Origin: Cervus elaphus
Lineage: Eukaryota > Chordata > Mammalia > Artiodactyla > Cervidae
Assembly: GCF_910594005.1 (NCBI RefSeq)
Contig: NC_057834.1
Location: forward strand, 108,837,650-108,901,649
DNA length: 64,000 bases
Direction of reading: 5' to 3'
The position numbers and the translations under genes were made by a program. Positions 32,228 to 41,890 of the stretch are shown in pieces; position 1 is the stretch's first letter; each line of letters begins with the position of its first letter. A model generated the notes under the pieces. That model worked only from the letters and a program-made list of their open reading frames with translations, was not told where the DNA came from and made no database searches.

Positions 32228-32345
32228 TGGTGGAGCACTAGAATAGGAATCAGGAGACTTGGCTTTGCCAACCACTGGATGACCTTGCCCACGTCACTTA
32301 GACTCTGGGCCTCGTTTCCTGATCTTAAATGTCCAGAGGCTTTCT
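32228..32345 (+). repeat. MIR SINE, sense
   Basis: 'tggagcactagaataggaatc', 'aggagacttggctttgcc', 'ggatgaccttgcccacgtc' and 'actctgggcctcgtttcctg' match MIR's 5' two thirds. Confidence 0.8.
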
Positions 32346-32414
32346 TTGGTTTATAGTAACAAGTGCTGCTTGAGGAATATAGGTAGCATTCAACACGGCA
32401 GGCTCCTTTGTTAT

Positions 32415-32590
32415 GACACTGGAAAATTTGTTCCCCCTCTCTATGACTTAGTTTCCTCATCTGAACGCAGGAAGGGTGATTGCACCATAAAAAAATATTT
32501 CTTAAAAATTAACTGGGATGCGGTTTAGAGAGTCCTAGACATAATTTCTGAAATGTAATGAGCACTCAACAAATGTCAGATGCCTTTCTA
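32415..32590 (+). repeat. MIR SINE, sense, second copy
   Basis: 'ctctatgacttagtttcctc', 'atctgaacgcaggaaggg' and 'aatgagcactcaacaaatgtc' match MIR. Together with the copy just upstream this is a close pair of MIRs. Confidence 0.75.
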
Positions 32591-34359
32591 CCCTTAAGTC
32601 ATATTACTGCTTAATATCTGTGCTGTAGTATAGGGCTACTACTGTTTAGTCTGAGCATAGAATCCGAAATCACGTTAGCAGTCATTATGATCAAGTGTGA
32701 TGTGTGTATTCCCACTCTACACTCTAGCATGTTAATTTCTCACAAATGCTTCTGCACGTATTGATCCATTTGCCAAAGAACACACCTCCTTTATTCATTC
32801 TACAAGGTTGAGCACAAATGATTCTCCTTCGTGAAACTATGAGCCCTCTCTAAGGAGATGTGATAGCTCATTTAGTGAAAATGAACCCAGACCCTGTAAG
32901 TTTAACAAAGAATGGAGACAATAGACTTGATAAGGAATAAGTGGATTATCCTCTCCACTCAGGACATGTATTCTCCTATACTCCTCTGTCAACCATGTGA
33001 GAGGATGGGAGTGGGCCTCAGCCCAGGAAGATGCGCTTGTCTATCTTTTTGTTTCTTCTGCTTTCCTGTGTGTATTCCCTTTTATGAATAATTTAGTGTC
33101 TGGTACATAGTAGGTATAATGAGTGTGATGAATGTTTGGAGAATGAATGACATGTGCGTCTAATTCCTCAACAATTTTTCATTGAGCATCTACTGTGTCA
33201 AGGAGGCAAGCAACATGAAGTTTGTCTCCATATTATTTAGCTATGTGCATTTTATTTCCCAGATGAGGTTAATTGATTCTTAATGGGATGGTGGGAATAC
33301 AGGCAGCACAATTTATATTTCCTTAAGGCTTCATTTTATACCTCAAACAGGCATTCCTTACCTCAGTGTGATATTGTAGATAATACTGTGTGAATTTATT
33401 GCAATCTGAAATCACTGCATCACAATTACAGTGCTTATTATTATGTTTGCAGTTGTTTAATGCTACTTTACATTTCCACATTTTGTATTCTAATGCATTA
33501 GACTGCAGAAGAGTCCAATTCATCTTCTTCTGCTTGGGATTTTAAATAGGTTAATAGTATGCAAATACGAGGCACATTTTTGCATTCTGTTACAAATATC
33601 GTACACAGATATTGCTATGCTGTTTGGGCAAAATGTAATGAAATGTAATTTAATATGATACTTTCAAGCACATTAGATTGTTCCTGAGGGCTTTGTGACC
33701 GTGGTCCTAAACTGTGTTAAACCATAGCTCAAGCAAGTCTGAGCAAAATGAGTTTCTTTCCTCATTTTACTGCCCTTTCTGAGTTCAATGACTTTTTGTT
33801 GCCCATGCTGAATGATGTTTGGAGTTTCCTGTGGTTAGGCTAGGCTAGAAATAAGTTTGAAAATATTCATCTCTCCTTGTGAGAATATATTGCTGTTTCT
33901 ACTTTTAGTCAGTTTCTCAATTCACCAGCCATTCTATTTATTTATTAATTCACCAAACTCACTCACTCATTCATTTATTTATTCAACTCTACATCTTGCT
34001 CTGTGCTCCCAGCATTAATCTTTCTGTGTCTCCACCCTCTTCCCCGAGATGGAAAATGTGTGGTCCTGGGCAAGGCAGCCTGACTAGAGTGTAAGGCAAT
34101 GCCTGGCTCTTAGAAGGAGCTGCATACCAGAGAAAAGGAAGGATGGATATAAGTTTTCTTTTTTATATTGTGAAGATTTCTTCCAGGATGAAATGAAATA
34201 AAGCTGTTAATTATGTGATGCCATGAGAGACATGCAGCACTCAGTGTTCATAGGGAAACATATAAATGAACCCATTTCCAAATTTATAACATATGGACTC
34301 AGTGCCTTGGTTTCTCTTCAGATTTAAATAATTTGACATTAGTGTCTAGAAGAGGAGGT
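32591..34359. other. About 1.8 kb without clear repeats; candidate conserved block
   Basis: Only short MIR/L2-like tails are seen (about 33060-33215). The 33330-33700 segment is AT-rich, repeat-free and contains the octamer ATGCAAAT at 33559-33566. No exon recognised. Confidence 0.45.
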
Positions 34360-34582
34360 GTACATGCTCAGTTATTTCTGTCATGTCTAACTCTTTGTGG
34401 TCCTGTTGACTGTAGCCTGCCAGGCTCCTCTGTCCACGAGGATTCTCCAGGCAAGAATACTGGAGTGGGTTGCCATTTCCTCCTCCAGGGTATCTTCCTG
34501 GCCCAGGACTTGAACCTGAGTCTCTTAGGTCTCCTGCTTTGGCAAGCAGGTTCTTTACCACTAGCGCCACCTGGGAAGCCCA
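34360..34582 (-). repeat. BovA SINE, antisense
   Basis: 'gctcagttatttctgtcatg', 'ccaggctcctctgtccacg', 'ttgccatttcctcctccagg', 'ggcaagcaggttctttacc' and 'gccacctgggaagccc' cover the full reverse complement of BovA. Confidence 0.95.
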
Positions 34583-35704
34583 AGGAGAGTGACTAGTATA
34601 TAATAATGATTTAATTTTACCTCTGTTCTAAACAAAGATAGTAGAATTTACAAGCCATATTAAGGAAGACTAGAAATGATCAGGTAAGCCCATGAGGGTC
34701 AGATTTATACAATTCTGACTTTTGCACATTTTGGGAGAGGACTGAGCCCAGCTCTTCCTTCATACTAGACGCTGCTGCTTAGAAAGTCTTCTCGGGCTCG
34801 CTTGGTTCCCTCTGTGCTCTACTCTAAAGAGCTTCCGTCCTCCTTCCTGCCTGACCTCTCAGGAGGTGTGTCATATGGTCAGGTACGTCATGTCAGTATT
34901 CACAGTGGAGAAGGAAGAGAAGGGAGTCTTTGCAGCTCTTCATCCCTCTTTCTCAAGCCCACAGCAGCCCCCTCAGGCCAATTTTGGATGGATCCCAGCC
35001 CATCTCTAGCCCCTGTCCCATCCCTCTCCTTCTCCTTCCTGAATGTCTGGGCATCTGAGCTCAGTTCCCTTTGAAATACAGACAAATCGACTCCAGTCTT
35101 CTGAATAACCGAGTACTTGGAAGAGAGCAAATAGAAAGTCTGAAGCTACTTGGACTCCGTCTCTCTTTTCCCTCTTGGCCCCTCCACAAATTGAATCCTC
35201 TCCATTGACTGCACATCTGCATTTCAGCAGGCAAGCTGCAATTATTCAATGACAGCAGTCCCCGATTTCCACCGTGGAAGAGCCGGGGCTGGCTGAGATG
35301 ACCCAGGCGTGACCGTCCTCTGTCAGCAGTGCTGGAGGGGAGTATCTGACTTAAAATCACACGGCAGTGGAGAGCACCGTTGTCTGCCATTCTCGTAAGT
35401 CACTCAGAATGCCAGGATAAGATTGCCCCAAGAAGGGCTTACAGAACATTTCTGAAGATCCCTTTTTCCTGATCTGGTTATCCGTGATAGCCAATAAGGT
35501 CCTACATTTTATTGTTCTACACTTTAAAACTTGGAAGGGAGCTAAGAGGTATCCCCACAAATTCTACTCCTCTGTTCCCCATCTGCCTTTCACCTAAGTA
35601 AGTGGACTTGTTGTTCAGGCTGAAATATCATTTTCTCAGGGGGATCTTCTATGTTACCTGCATCTGTCAGACAGGCTTGCCATAATCTTTTGTTTTTTCA
35701 ACTC
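34583..35704. other. About 1.1 kb unclassified sequence
   Basis: Somewhat GC-richer and pyrimidine-rich (34780-35060). Two minus-strand frames (about 109 and 76 codons, 34900-35390) are unsupported. No repeat or exon I can name. Confidence 0.45.
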
Positions 35705-35979
35705 TTATTTTTTATTCCTAAATGTTTTCCAATTAACAGATTTAATTTAATTTTTTATTGTGGTAAAGTCACATAATATAGAGCATACTATATTAGCCAT
35801 ATTTAACTCTGTAGTTCAGTGGCACTAATATATTCATATTGTTGTGCAACTCTCAGTATTATCCACCACCAGAATTTTTCACCTTCCTAAACAGAAACTT
35901 TGTCCCCATTAAACATTTCCTACCCCACCCCACTCTAGCATCTACTAATGTACTTTCAGACTCTATGAATTTGACTATT
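35705..35979 (-). repeat. Old L1-like element, antisense; first half
   Basis: 'attgtggtaaagtcacataa', 'gtagttcagtggcac', 'catattgttgtgcaactctc', 'ccccattaaacatttcc' and 'ctctatgaatttgactatt' is a familiar antisense old-L1 string. It resumes at 36525 after a nested insertion. Confidence 0.75.
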
Positions 35980-36524
35980 ATTTTTTTAATTAATTAATTA
36001 TAATTGGAAGATAATTACTTTACAATATGTGATAGTTTTTGCCATATGTCAACATGAATCGGCCATGGGTCCACGGTGTCCCATCCTGAACCTCCCTCCC
36101 ATCTCCTTCCCAACCCCATCCCTCTGGGTTGTCCCAGAGCACTGGCTTTGAGTGCCCTGTTTCATGCATCGAACTTGCATTGGTCATCTATTTTACATTT
36201 GGTAATATACATGTTCCTGGAGAGGGAAATGGCAACCCACTCCAGTATTCTTGCCTAGAGAACCCCATGGACAGAGGAGCCTGTGAGGCTACAGTCTATG
36301 GGGTCGCAAGAGCTGGACATGACTTAGCAACTAAACCACCGCCACCACCACCAATATACATGTTTCAATGCTATTCTCTCAAATCCTCCCACCCTCGCCT
36401 TCTCCCACAGAGTCCAAAAATCTGTTCTTTACATCTGTGTCTCTTCTGCTGCATTGCATATACGATCATCATTTCCATCTTTCTAATTTCCATATAAATG
36501 CATTAATATACAATACTGGTGTTT
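35980..36524 (-). mobile_element. Ruminant L1 3' end, antisense, nested in old L1
   Basis: T/A-rich antisense tail 'ttaattaattaattataatt', then 'catgaatcggccatggg', 'gttgtcccagagcactgg', 'tttcatgcatcgaacttgc', and after a SINE 'ttcaatgctattctctc', 'cttctcccacagagtcc', 'ttacatctgtgtctc': the reverse complement of the same 3' UTR seen at 17820-18090. A perfect 14-bp target duplication tgaatttgactatt (35966-35979; 36525-36538) fixes the ends. Confidence 0.97.
36216..36352 (+). repeat. BovA SINE fragment, sense, nested in the L1
   Basis: It begins 'ctggagagggaaatggcaac' and ends 'catgacttagcaactaaacc' plus a (CCACCG/CCA)n tail at 36335-36352. Perfect 12-bp target duplication aatatacatgtt at 36204-36215 and 36353-36364. 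Confidence 0.96.
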
Positions 36525-36640
36525 TGAATTTGACTATTCTAGTTATCGTGTATAAATGGAATCAAACAATATTTGTTTGCATCTAATGTATATAGGAATG
36601 CATTTTTAAGGTTAACTTAATATATTTTCTATAAACAGGT
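36525..36640 (-). repeat. Old L1-like element, antisense; second half
   Basis: 'ctattctagttatcgtgtat', 'aaatggaatcaaacaatatt' continues the element broken at 35979 (cf. ctactctaggtacctcatataagtggaatcatacagtattt). Confidence 0.75.
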
Positions 36641-36732
36641 TTATCTTTTTCTCCTTATGCTATGCAATAGGTTCTCATAGACTTACATGGCTCTTTGTAC
36701 TTTCCCTTGGTATCTCAGATCACAAAATTATT

Positions 36733-36834
36733 TTATATATATATATATACATACACATATATATACATATACATATATACATATATATATATATATACAC
36801 ACACACAGTGTGTTTATGTATGTATGTGTGTATG
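36733..36834. repeat. TA/TATACA/TG compound microsatellite
   Basis: About 100 bases of (TA)n, (CATA)n, (CA)n and (TATG)n repeats in succession. Confidence 0.95.
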
Positions 36835-36864
36835 TTTTTTACTATTCATATTATGTATTTGTCC

Positions 36865-36965
36865 TATTGTGTGATTAAAGTGTGTCTTCTCCACTAGAAT
36901 GTGAGTCTTATTCTCTGGCACAGAGTAAGTTCTTGATGAGTGTTTCTTGAATGAATAACTGGACA
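36865..36965 (+). repeat. L2 LINE 3' terminus, sense
   Basis: 'cttctccactagaatgtgag', 'ttctctggcacagagtaag' and 'tttcttgaatgaataactgg' match the L2 end. Confidence 0.8.
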
Positions 36966-37019
36966 AAGAAAAAAAATATGGTCAAAATAAAAATAATAAA
37001 AGAAAGTGGTTAAAATATG

Positions 37020-37373
37020 TGAAGTATAAGATAAATAAGTTCTGGGGCTATAATGTACAGCATGATAATAGTAATGAAGAATACAGTATCATATATTTGG
37101 AGAAGGAAATGGCAACCTACTCCAATGTTCTTGCCTGCAGAATCCCATGGACAGAGGAACCTGTTGGGTTACAGTCCATAGGGTCGCAAAGAGTCAGACA
37201 CGACTTAGCAACTAAACCACATCATATATTTGAAAGTTGGAAAGAGAGTAAATCTGAAGTTTTTAACACAAGAGAAAAAATTTATCTATGTGAAATGATA
37301 AATGTTAACCAAACTTATCGTAGGAATAGTTTTGTAATATATATATATATGTATGTGTATGTGTGTATATGTA
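37020..37373 (+). repeat. L1 3' end, sense; first part (multiply interrupted)
   Basis: 'gttctggggctataatgtac', 'agcatgataatagtaatg', then after a SINE 'atttgaaagttggaaagaga', 'taaatgttaaccaaacttatc' and a TATG-rich string: an L1 3' UTR, continuing after 37699 and again near 37883. Confidence 0.75.
37100..37220 (+). repeat. BovA SINE fragment, sense, nested in L1
   Basis: From 'gagaaggaaatggcaaccta' to 'acgacttagcaactaaacca'. Perfect 12-bp duplication atcatatatttg at 37088-37099 and 37221-37232. Confidence 0.95.
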
Positions 37374-37660
37374 TCAGTTCAGTTCAGTCGCTCAGTCCTG
37401 TCTGATTCTTTGTGACCCCATGGACTGCAGCATGCCAGGCTTCCCTGTCCATCCCCAACTCCCAGAGCTTGCTCAAACTCATGTCCATCAAGTTAGTGAT
37501 GCCATCCAACCATCTTATCCTCTGTCATCCCCTTCTCCTCCCACCTTCAATCTTTCCCAACATGAGGGTCTTTTCCAATGATTTAGTTCTTCGCATCAGG
37601 TGGCCAAAATATTGGAGTTTCAGCTTCAGCATCAGTCTTTCCAATGAATATTTAGGACTG

Positions 37661-37661
<1 letters not shown>
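37374..37661 (-). mobile_element. BovB LINE 3' end, antisense, nested in L1
   Basis: It starts 'cagttcagttcagtcgctcag' and runs through the reverse complement of the BovB 3' ~290 bp to 'atatttaggactgat'. It is followed directly by (TG)n at 37664-37698. Similar 'tatatgtatcag'/'tatatatatcag' strings on both sides may be the target duplication. Confidence 0.95.

Positions 37662-37663
<2 letters not shown>

Positions 37664-37698
<35 letters not shown>
37664..37698. repeat. (TG)n microsatellite at the BovB truncation point
   Basis: 35 bases of TG repeat lying where the BovB 5' end meets L1 sequence. Confidence 0.96.
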
Positions 37699-37701
<3 letters not shown>

Positions 37702-37763
37702 CATATATATCAGATCATCATGCTGTATACCTAGAACTAATATAGTGTTGTATGCCAATTATT
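37699..37763 (+). repeat. L1 3' end, sense; second part
   Basis: 'catcatgctgtatacctag' and 'aactaatatagtgttgtatg' are the terminal L1 strings that should follow the first part. Confidence 0.75.
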
Positions 37764-37882
37764 GGACAAAGAAATGGCAACCCATTCCAGTATTCTTGCT
37801 GGAAAATTTCATGGACAGAGGAGCCCGGCAGGCTACAGTCCATGGGGTCGCAAGTAGTCAGACATGACTAAGCAACTGAGCG
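37764..37882 (+). repeat. BovA SINE fragment, sense, nested in L1
   Basis: 'aagaaatggcaacccattcc', 'gtccatggggtcgcaagtag', 'cagacatgactaagcaactg'. The third insertion in this L1 end. Target duplication unclear. Confidence 0.93.
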
Positions 37883-37899
37883 TATCAGTTAAATCTTAA

Positions 37900-38631
37900 T
37901 TAAACAGGAAGGAAAAAATTAGGAGTGTAAAAAATATCTTTACTAACTGGTTAATCTGAGGCATTTTTTTCATAGCCTATGAGTGAGGCATTGTTTTAGG
38001 GGTATGCACGTGTTCATTAATTCACTAGGAGAACTCATAAGACTCCACATATAGTCCTACACATAGCTAAGACTTCTTACAGAAGTGCAACAAGGATACA
38101 CAACTGGATCGATAAGAGAAAACCTTAATGGACTCTGATAGGATCTGTGTTCAGTCTTCCTAACTTCTCTCCCTCCCATGAGGAGTCACGTAGAATGCAT
38201 GCTACCCAAGTAGTGAAAATGCAGCAATGTTTGTTAAGATGTTTCTGGTTCAAGGAAGCTCATTCGAGATTTAGTGCCCAAGGGCTTTATTGGGGAGCTG
38301 GTCACATATGCACTCTCTGCCTAACAACTACAAAATTCCAGCCTCCAAAGGAAGAAAGCAGCTATTGAGAATAAACCAAATTATTTGCATTAACAGTCTA
38401 GATACGGTGGACCAATCTTAACAGGTAAGCACCATTTTCACAGCCAAGTTCCCAGTCATCAGTCAGAGACTAACCTTGCAAGCATATCCTTTAAAGACAG
38501 CAGCCTCAGGCCTAAATGTTAATTCTTTACTGCACAGAGGAATATTTTTTTTCCCATATGTTTGGGGAGATACACATACTCACATCCATGTACACGCATG
38601 AGCCAATACCTAGGTGACAAACTATTACAGT
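37900..38631. other. Unclassified sequence
   Basis: No repeat or exon recognised. Confidence 0.4.
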
Positions 38632-38895
38632 TAGTGAAGCAGTGAAGAGGGTCAAGTTTGGCGTCCAGCTGCCTGGGTTTAAATGCTGGCTATACTTACT
38701 CTGTTGCTTTGGACATGTTTCTTTACCTATCTGTGTCTTTCACCCATGTGTAAAGATGGGAAAAGTAATATACCTATCTAATAGTATTGCTGCCAAGACC
38801 AGTGAGATCCAGCACTCATTCAACAGCACTTGAGAGGGAGTAAGTACATGTTAACTGATGGCTGCTGTCATCATTGTCAGTATTATTATTATTCA
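38632..38895 (+). repeat. MIR SINE, sense, near full length
   Basis: 'cctgggtttaaatgctggc', 'ctgttgctttggacatgtttc', 'tgtgtaaagatgggaaaag', 'taatatacctatctaatag' and a 'gtcagtattattattattc' tail span all of MIR. Confidence 0.92.
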
Positions 38896-38964
38896 GAGGT
38901 TGCCTAGTGTTTCATGGTGCCTCTCGGTGCCTGTGAGCTGAGGGACTGAAAGACTCTGCGAGTG

Positions 38965-39080
38965 ACCAAGCACCTGGTTTCTAATATTGTCTCCATCAGT
39001 CGCTCACAGCATTAACAGTGGGCATGTTAGCTCCTCTCCCTCATCTTGGTTTCCTCATCTTCACCACTAAGATTCTGGTC
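38965..39080 (+). repeat. MIR SINE fragment, sense
   Basis: 'gcatgttagctcctctccctc' and 'cttggtttcctcatcttcacc' fit MIR's middle part. Confidence 0.55.
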
Positions 39081-39119
39081 TTTGTCTGTCCAGTTCCCAC
39101 AGCAGAGAAGGAGAGAGTG

Positions 39120-39262
39120 TAGAGGAAGCATTGTGGGACAGCATTTGACTTGGGCAGTTAGATAGATTTGGGCATCTCTCTCTGCATCTCAGCCTCCCAA
39201 CCTGTAAAGTGAGGATATCAACCAAGTATCATCCTTCTAAAATGCAGACTGTTGTTATCAGT
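39120..39262 (+). repeat. MIR SINE fragment, sense
   Basis: 'gggcatctctctctgcatctc', 'agcctcccaacctgtaaagtg' and 'aggatatcaaccaagtatc' fit MIR. Confidence 0.6.
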
Positions 39263-39587
39263 GGCATCACAGTTATGTCCACATAAGATAAAATAGTGTA
39301 AGCATCTTCTGTATTTATCCATGTAAGGGACTGTATTATTATCAGACGGAGCAACTGGGGCTGTAGCATTACTACTTGTACTGGAAATAAATCTTTACCA
39401 AGGACTTACAAACCTGCAGCTGGGGTAAGAATCTCTATGTTGAAGAGGGCAGGCTGAGCAAAGAGATAGGAGAAGAGAGGGTGAGAAAGTGAGTGACTTC
39501 GAGACTCTGGCATTTGGCATGGTCTCTATTATCTGGCAAGAAGTGCTCAGTCAATGTTTGTTGCTGAAAAAAAAAAATGAATACTGG
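39263..39587. other. Unclassified, with an L2-like scrap
   Basis: 'ctggcaagaagtgctcagtca' followed by 'atgtttgttgctg' (about 39530-39566) resembles an L2/MIR tail. Then an A run at about 39567-39577. Confidence 0.4.
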
Positions 39588-39706
39588 GAATTTGCTGGCA
39601 GTCCAGCAGTTAAGACTCTGTGCTTCCACTACTGGTGTGGGTTCAATCCCTGGTCTGGGAACTAAGATCTTGCATGTGGCGTGGTGCAGCAAAAAAAAAA
39701 AAAAAA
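39588..39706 (+). repeat. CHR-type SINE, sense, with poly-A
   Basis: 'gggaatttgctggcagtcc', 'agcagttaagactctgtgc', 'gtgggttcaatccctggtctg', 'ggaactaagatcttgcatg', 'ggcgtggtgcagc' then 16 A. This is the short CHR form with its tRNA-like head. Confidence 0.95.
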
Positions 39707-39714
39707 GCTGAAGG

Positions 39715-39795
39715 TACTTTTACTAATGAAAGAACCATTGATTGAGTGCCTACAATCTACCAAGCACTTCATGCATTAATTTTTTGCAGCATGAT
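39715..39795 (-). repeat. MIR SINE, antisense; part 1 (split by BovA)
   Basis: 'ccattgattgagtgcctac', 'aatctaccaagcacttcatg' and 'cattaattttttgcag' are antisense MIR core. It resumes after the SINE. Confidence 0.8.
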
Positions 39796-39806
39796 AGCAC
39801 TCATAT

Positions 39807-40029
39807 GGACCTTCCCAGGTGGCTCAGTGGTAAAGAATCTGCCTGTTGATGCAGGAGACACGGGAGACTGGGGTTTGATCCCTGGGTTGGGAAGCTCCCC
39901 TGGAGAAGGAAATGGCAACCCACTCTAGTATTTTTGCCTGGGGAATTCCATGGACACAGGAGCCTCGTGGGCTACACTCCATAGGGTCACAAAAAGTCAG
40001 ACACAATTTAGAGACGCGACAGCAGCAAC
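39807..40029 (+). repeat. BovA SINE, sense, inserted in MIR
   Basis: 'ccttcccaggtggctcagtgg', 'gatccctgggttgggaagc', 'ggcaacccactctagtattt', 'ccatagggtcacaaaaagtc'. Imperfect 11-bp duplication agcactcatat (39796-39806) / agcacttgtat (40030-40040). Confidence 0.95.
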
Positions 40030-40150
40030 AGCACTTGTATACAGCAGGTATTATTCTGTTCCTCTTACACAGAAAAATGGGGGTCCTGTGACCTAAAAGT
40101 CAGAAGGCAGGTGGGGACCAAGCCCAAATCCAAGCTCAGTTCTGTGAGGC
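40030..40150 (-). repeat. MIR SINE, antisense; part 2
   Basis: 'gcaggtattattctgttcctc', 'acacagaaaaatgggggtcc' and 'gggaccaagcccaaatcc' complete the MIR. Confidence 0.75.
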
Positions 40151-41139
40151 TTTAAAGCCACAAGATACTTTCAACTATCTAATGCTGAAATTGTCAAGAT
40201 TTTCATACTTCATACATAATTTTCCTAAGTGAATATTTAAATATATTAATAAAATTGGTAGTCAATCAGAAAACACATTTTCACCATTCACTTCTTAAAG
40301 TTTTCATGCAACTTGCAGAGAGAAGAACAAGGCTCACTGCAGACACTGTGAATGGACCTCTTGTCTGTGGTTTAAGGCTATTGCTCTAACAAGGTTATCA
40401 CTTGAGGCAGGGGGGAGTTGAGAAAAAATGAAACATTTATTAAATTATCCAAAAGAGCGCTCTGCTAGGCTTCCTTAGCATGTGCTTTCAAGGTGATAGA
40501 TTAACTGAAATAAAATTATTGAATTGAGAAGCCATTCATTACAAGGGAATTTCAGGAAACCAGAATGCTTTTTATAATATTACCGCCAGAGCTGCCTATT
40601 AATGAAAGTTATGTGTTCTCCGGCGTTATTGAAACCTCTGGTTTGTCATCCTTCCCCCGCAGCCTCCTTTCTAACGGTGCGAAAACTTATAATTTACAAC
40701 TTCTGACATAATTGGAAAGTTAATTAGTTTTCTTCAGACTTCACCTGCTTTATTTTACCCACTAGTTTCATAGCCTTTGTTTTTTCCCGATTGTCACTTA
40801 TGTCAGAATTTTGATACTTTTTTGTCTCTGTATCCTTGCTGTCATTTGAAATCTAAGACTCAATACGTTAGGCATGTCAGTCTCTGCCGGCAGACATGGA
40901 GGCATCCGTTTTTCATCTCTTTCTTTTTTTTTTTTTCCTTTAACTTGATTCTAATACCTCAATCAACAGGCTTTAGTTGAGTCTATCCTATGTGCTATGG
41001 CTGGAACAGGTGAGAGGGTAGAACACAAAGAAGAAGAAATGAAGGCCCCCTTCCGATTCCCAGGATTGCTGGGCAGGGAAGATAAGATAGAAATGCATCC
41101 GAAGAAAACCCATAAAAAAATGGATGCTTAGAATGGCTG
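40151..41139. other. Repeat-free block with homeodomain-like sites
   Basis: About 1 kb, AT-rich, without recognisable repeats apart from a T run at about 40925-40938. At 40420-40760 it carries TTAATTAG (40720-40727) and several ATTA words. Candidate conserved non-coding element. No exon. Confidence 0.5.
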
Positions 41140-41335
41140 TGAAAAAGTATGGGTTTTGAAATCAAATGTCTGCAGAGCTACCCTATGTGAGCTGTGGGAA
41201 CAAAAGCCAAGTAATAAACCTCTCCAAGCCTCAGTTTCTTCCTCTGTATAATGGGGATGACCACACTTACATCACTGGAATGTTGTGCCACCGAAAGATA
41301 ATGCAAATTAGGGCCTGGCCTAGGATCTGGGGCAA
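41140..41335 (+). repeat. MIR SINE, sense
   Basis: 'gggttttgaaatcaaatgtc', 'aacctctccaagcctcagttt', 'cttcctctgtataatgggg' and 'atgaccacacttacatcac' in order. Confidence 0.85.
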
Positions 41336-41589
41336 AGCAAGCTCTTGTGACTTGTCAGTGACTCCCTATTCTCTACTTCCTCGCCCCCAACCTAGTGCCC
41401 ACCTTGTGTCACCTACAAGCAGACCAAAGGCAGTGCCTAGAGAAGCAAGCTTTGTGTGTTACAGGGAAGTAAGGGATGTTGGAAGACATGGATTTGAAAC
41501 TAGACCTTAATGTACTAAAAAGACAATAGTCATTGCCATCATTGTCATTATCATTATCAAAATTGGAGGAGGAGGAAAAGAGAAAAAAG
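41336..41589. other. Unclassified sequence
   Basis: Nothing recognised. A purine-rich patch lies near 41560-41592. Confidence 0.35.
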
Positions 41590-41890
41590 AATAGCTAATT
41601 ATTGAGCACTAAATACTGCCTCTGTCTGTGTGTGCTCAGTTGTTCAGTTGTGTCCAATTTTTTGTGATCCTGTGGACCGTAGCCCACCAGTCTCTGTCCC
41701 TGAGACGTTCCAGGCAATTTATTTTTCCCAAGAAAACTCAGTGAGATGGATGTCATCATTTTCCTTATTTTTGAAGATTAAGAAAGCAGTCCAGAAAGTT
41801 TCATTGCCCATGGTCACAGAATGGCTACGTAGCCAAGCTGGAATTCAAGCACAGGTATGTTGGACTGCAAAGCTAGAATTGAGCCACCTC
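41590..41890 (-). repeat. MIR SINE, antisense, split by a Bov-tA fragment
   Basis: The left scrap 'agctaattattgagcactaa' and the right part 'gatgtcatcattttcctta', 'tttcattgcccatggtcacag', 'aagctggaattcaagcacag' are one antisense MIR. The SINE at 41630-41717 sits between them. Confidence 0.8.
41630..41717 (-). repeat. Bov-tA SINE fragment, antisense
   Basis: 'gtgctcagttgttcagttgtg', 'tccaattttttgtgatcc', 'accgtagcccaccagtctc' then truncation. Only the 3' third of the SINE is present. Confidence 0.85.

Noticed and set aside
36733..36834. TATA-rich tract as a promoter
   Set aside because: A compound microsatellite with no initiator, exon or CpG context nearby.
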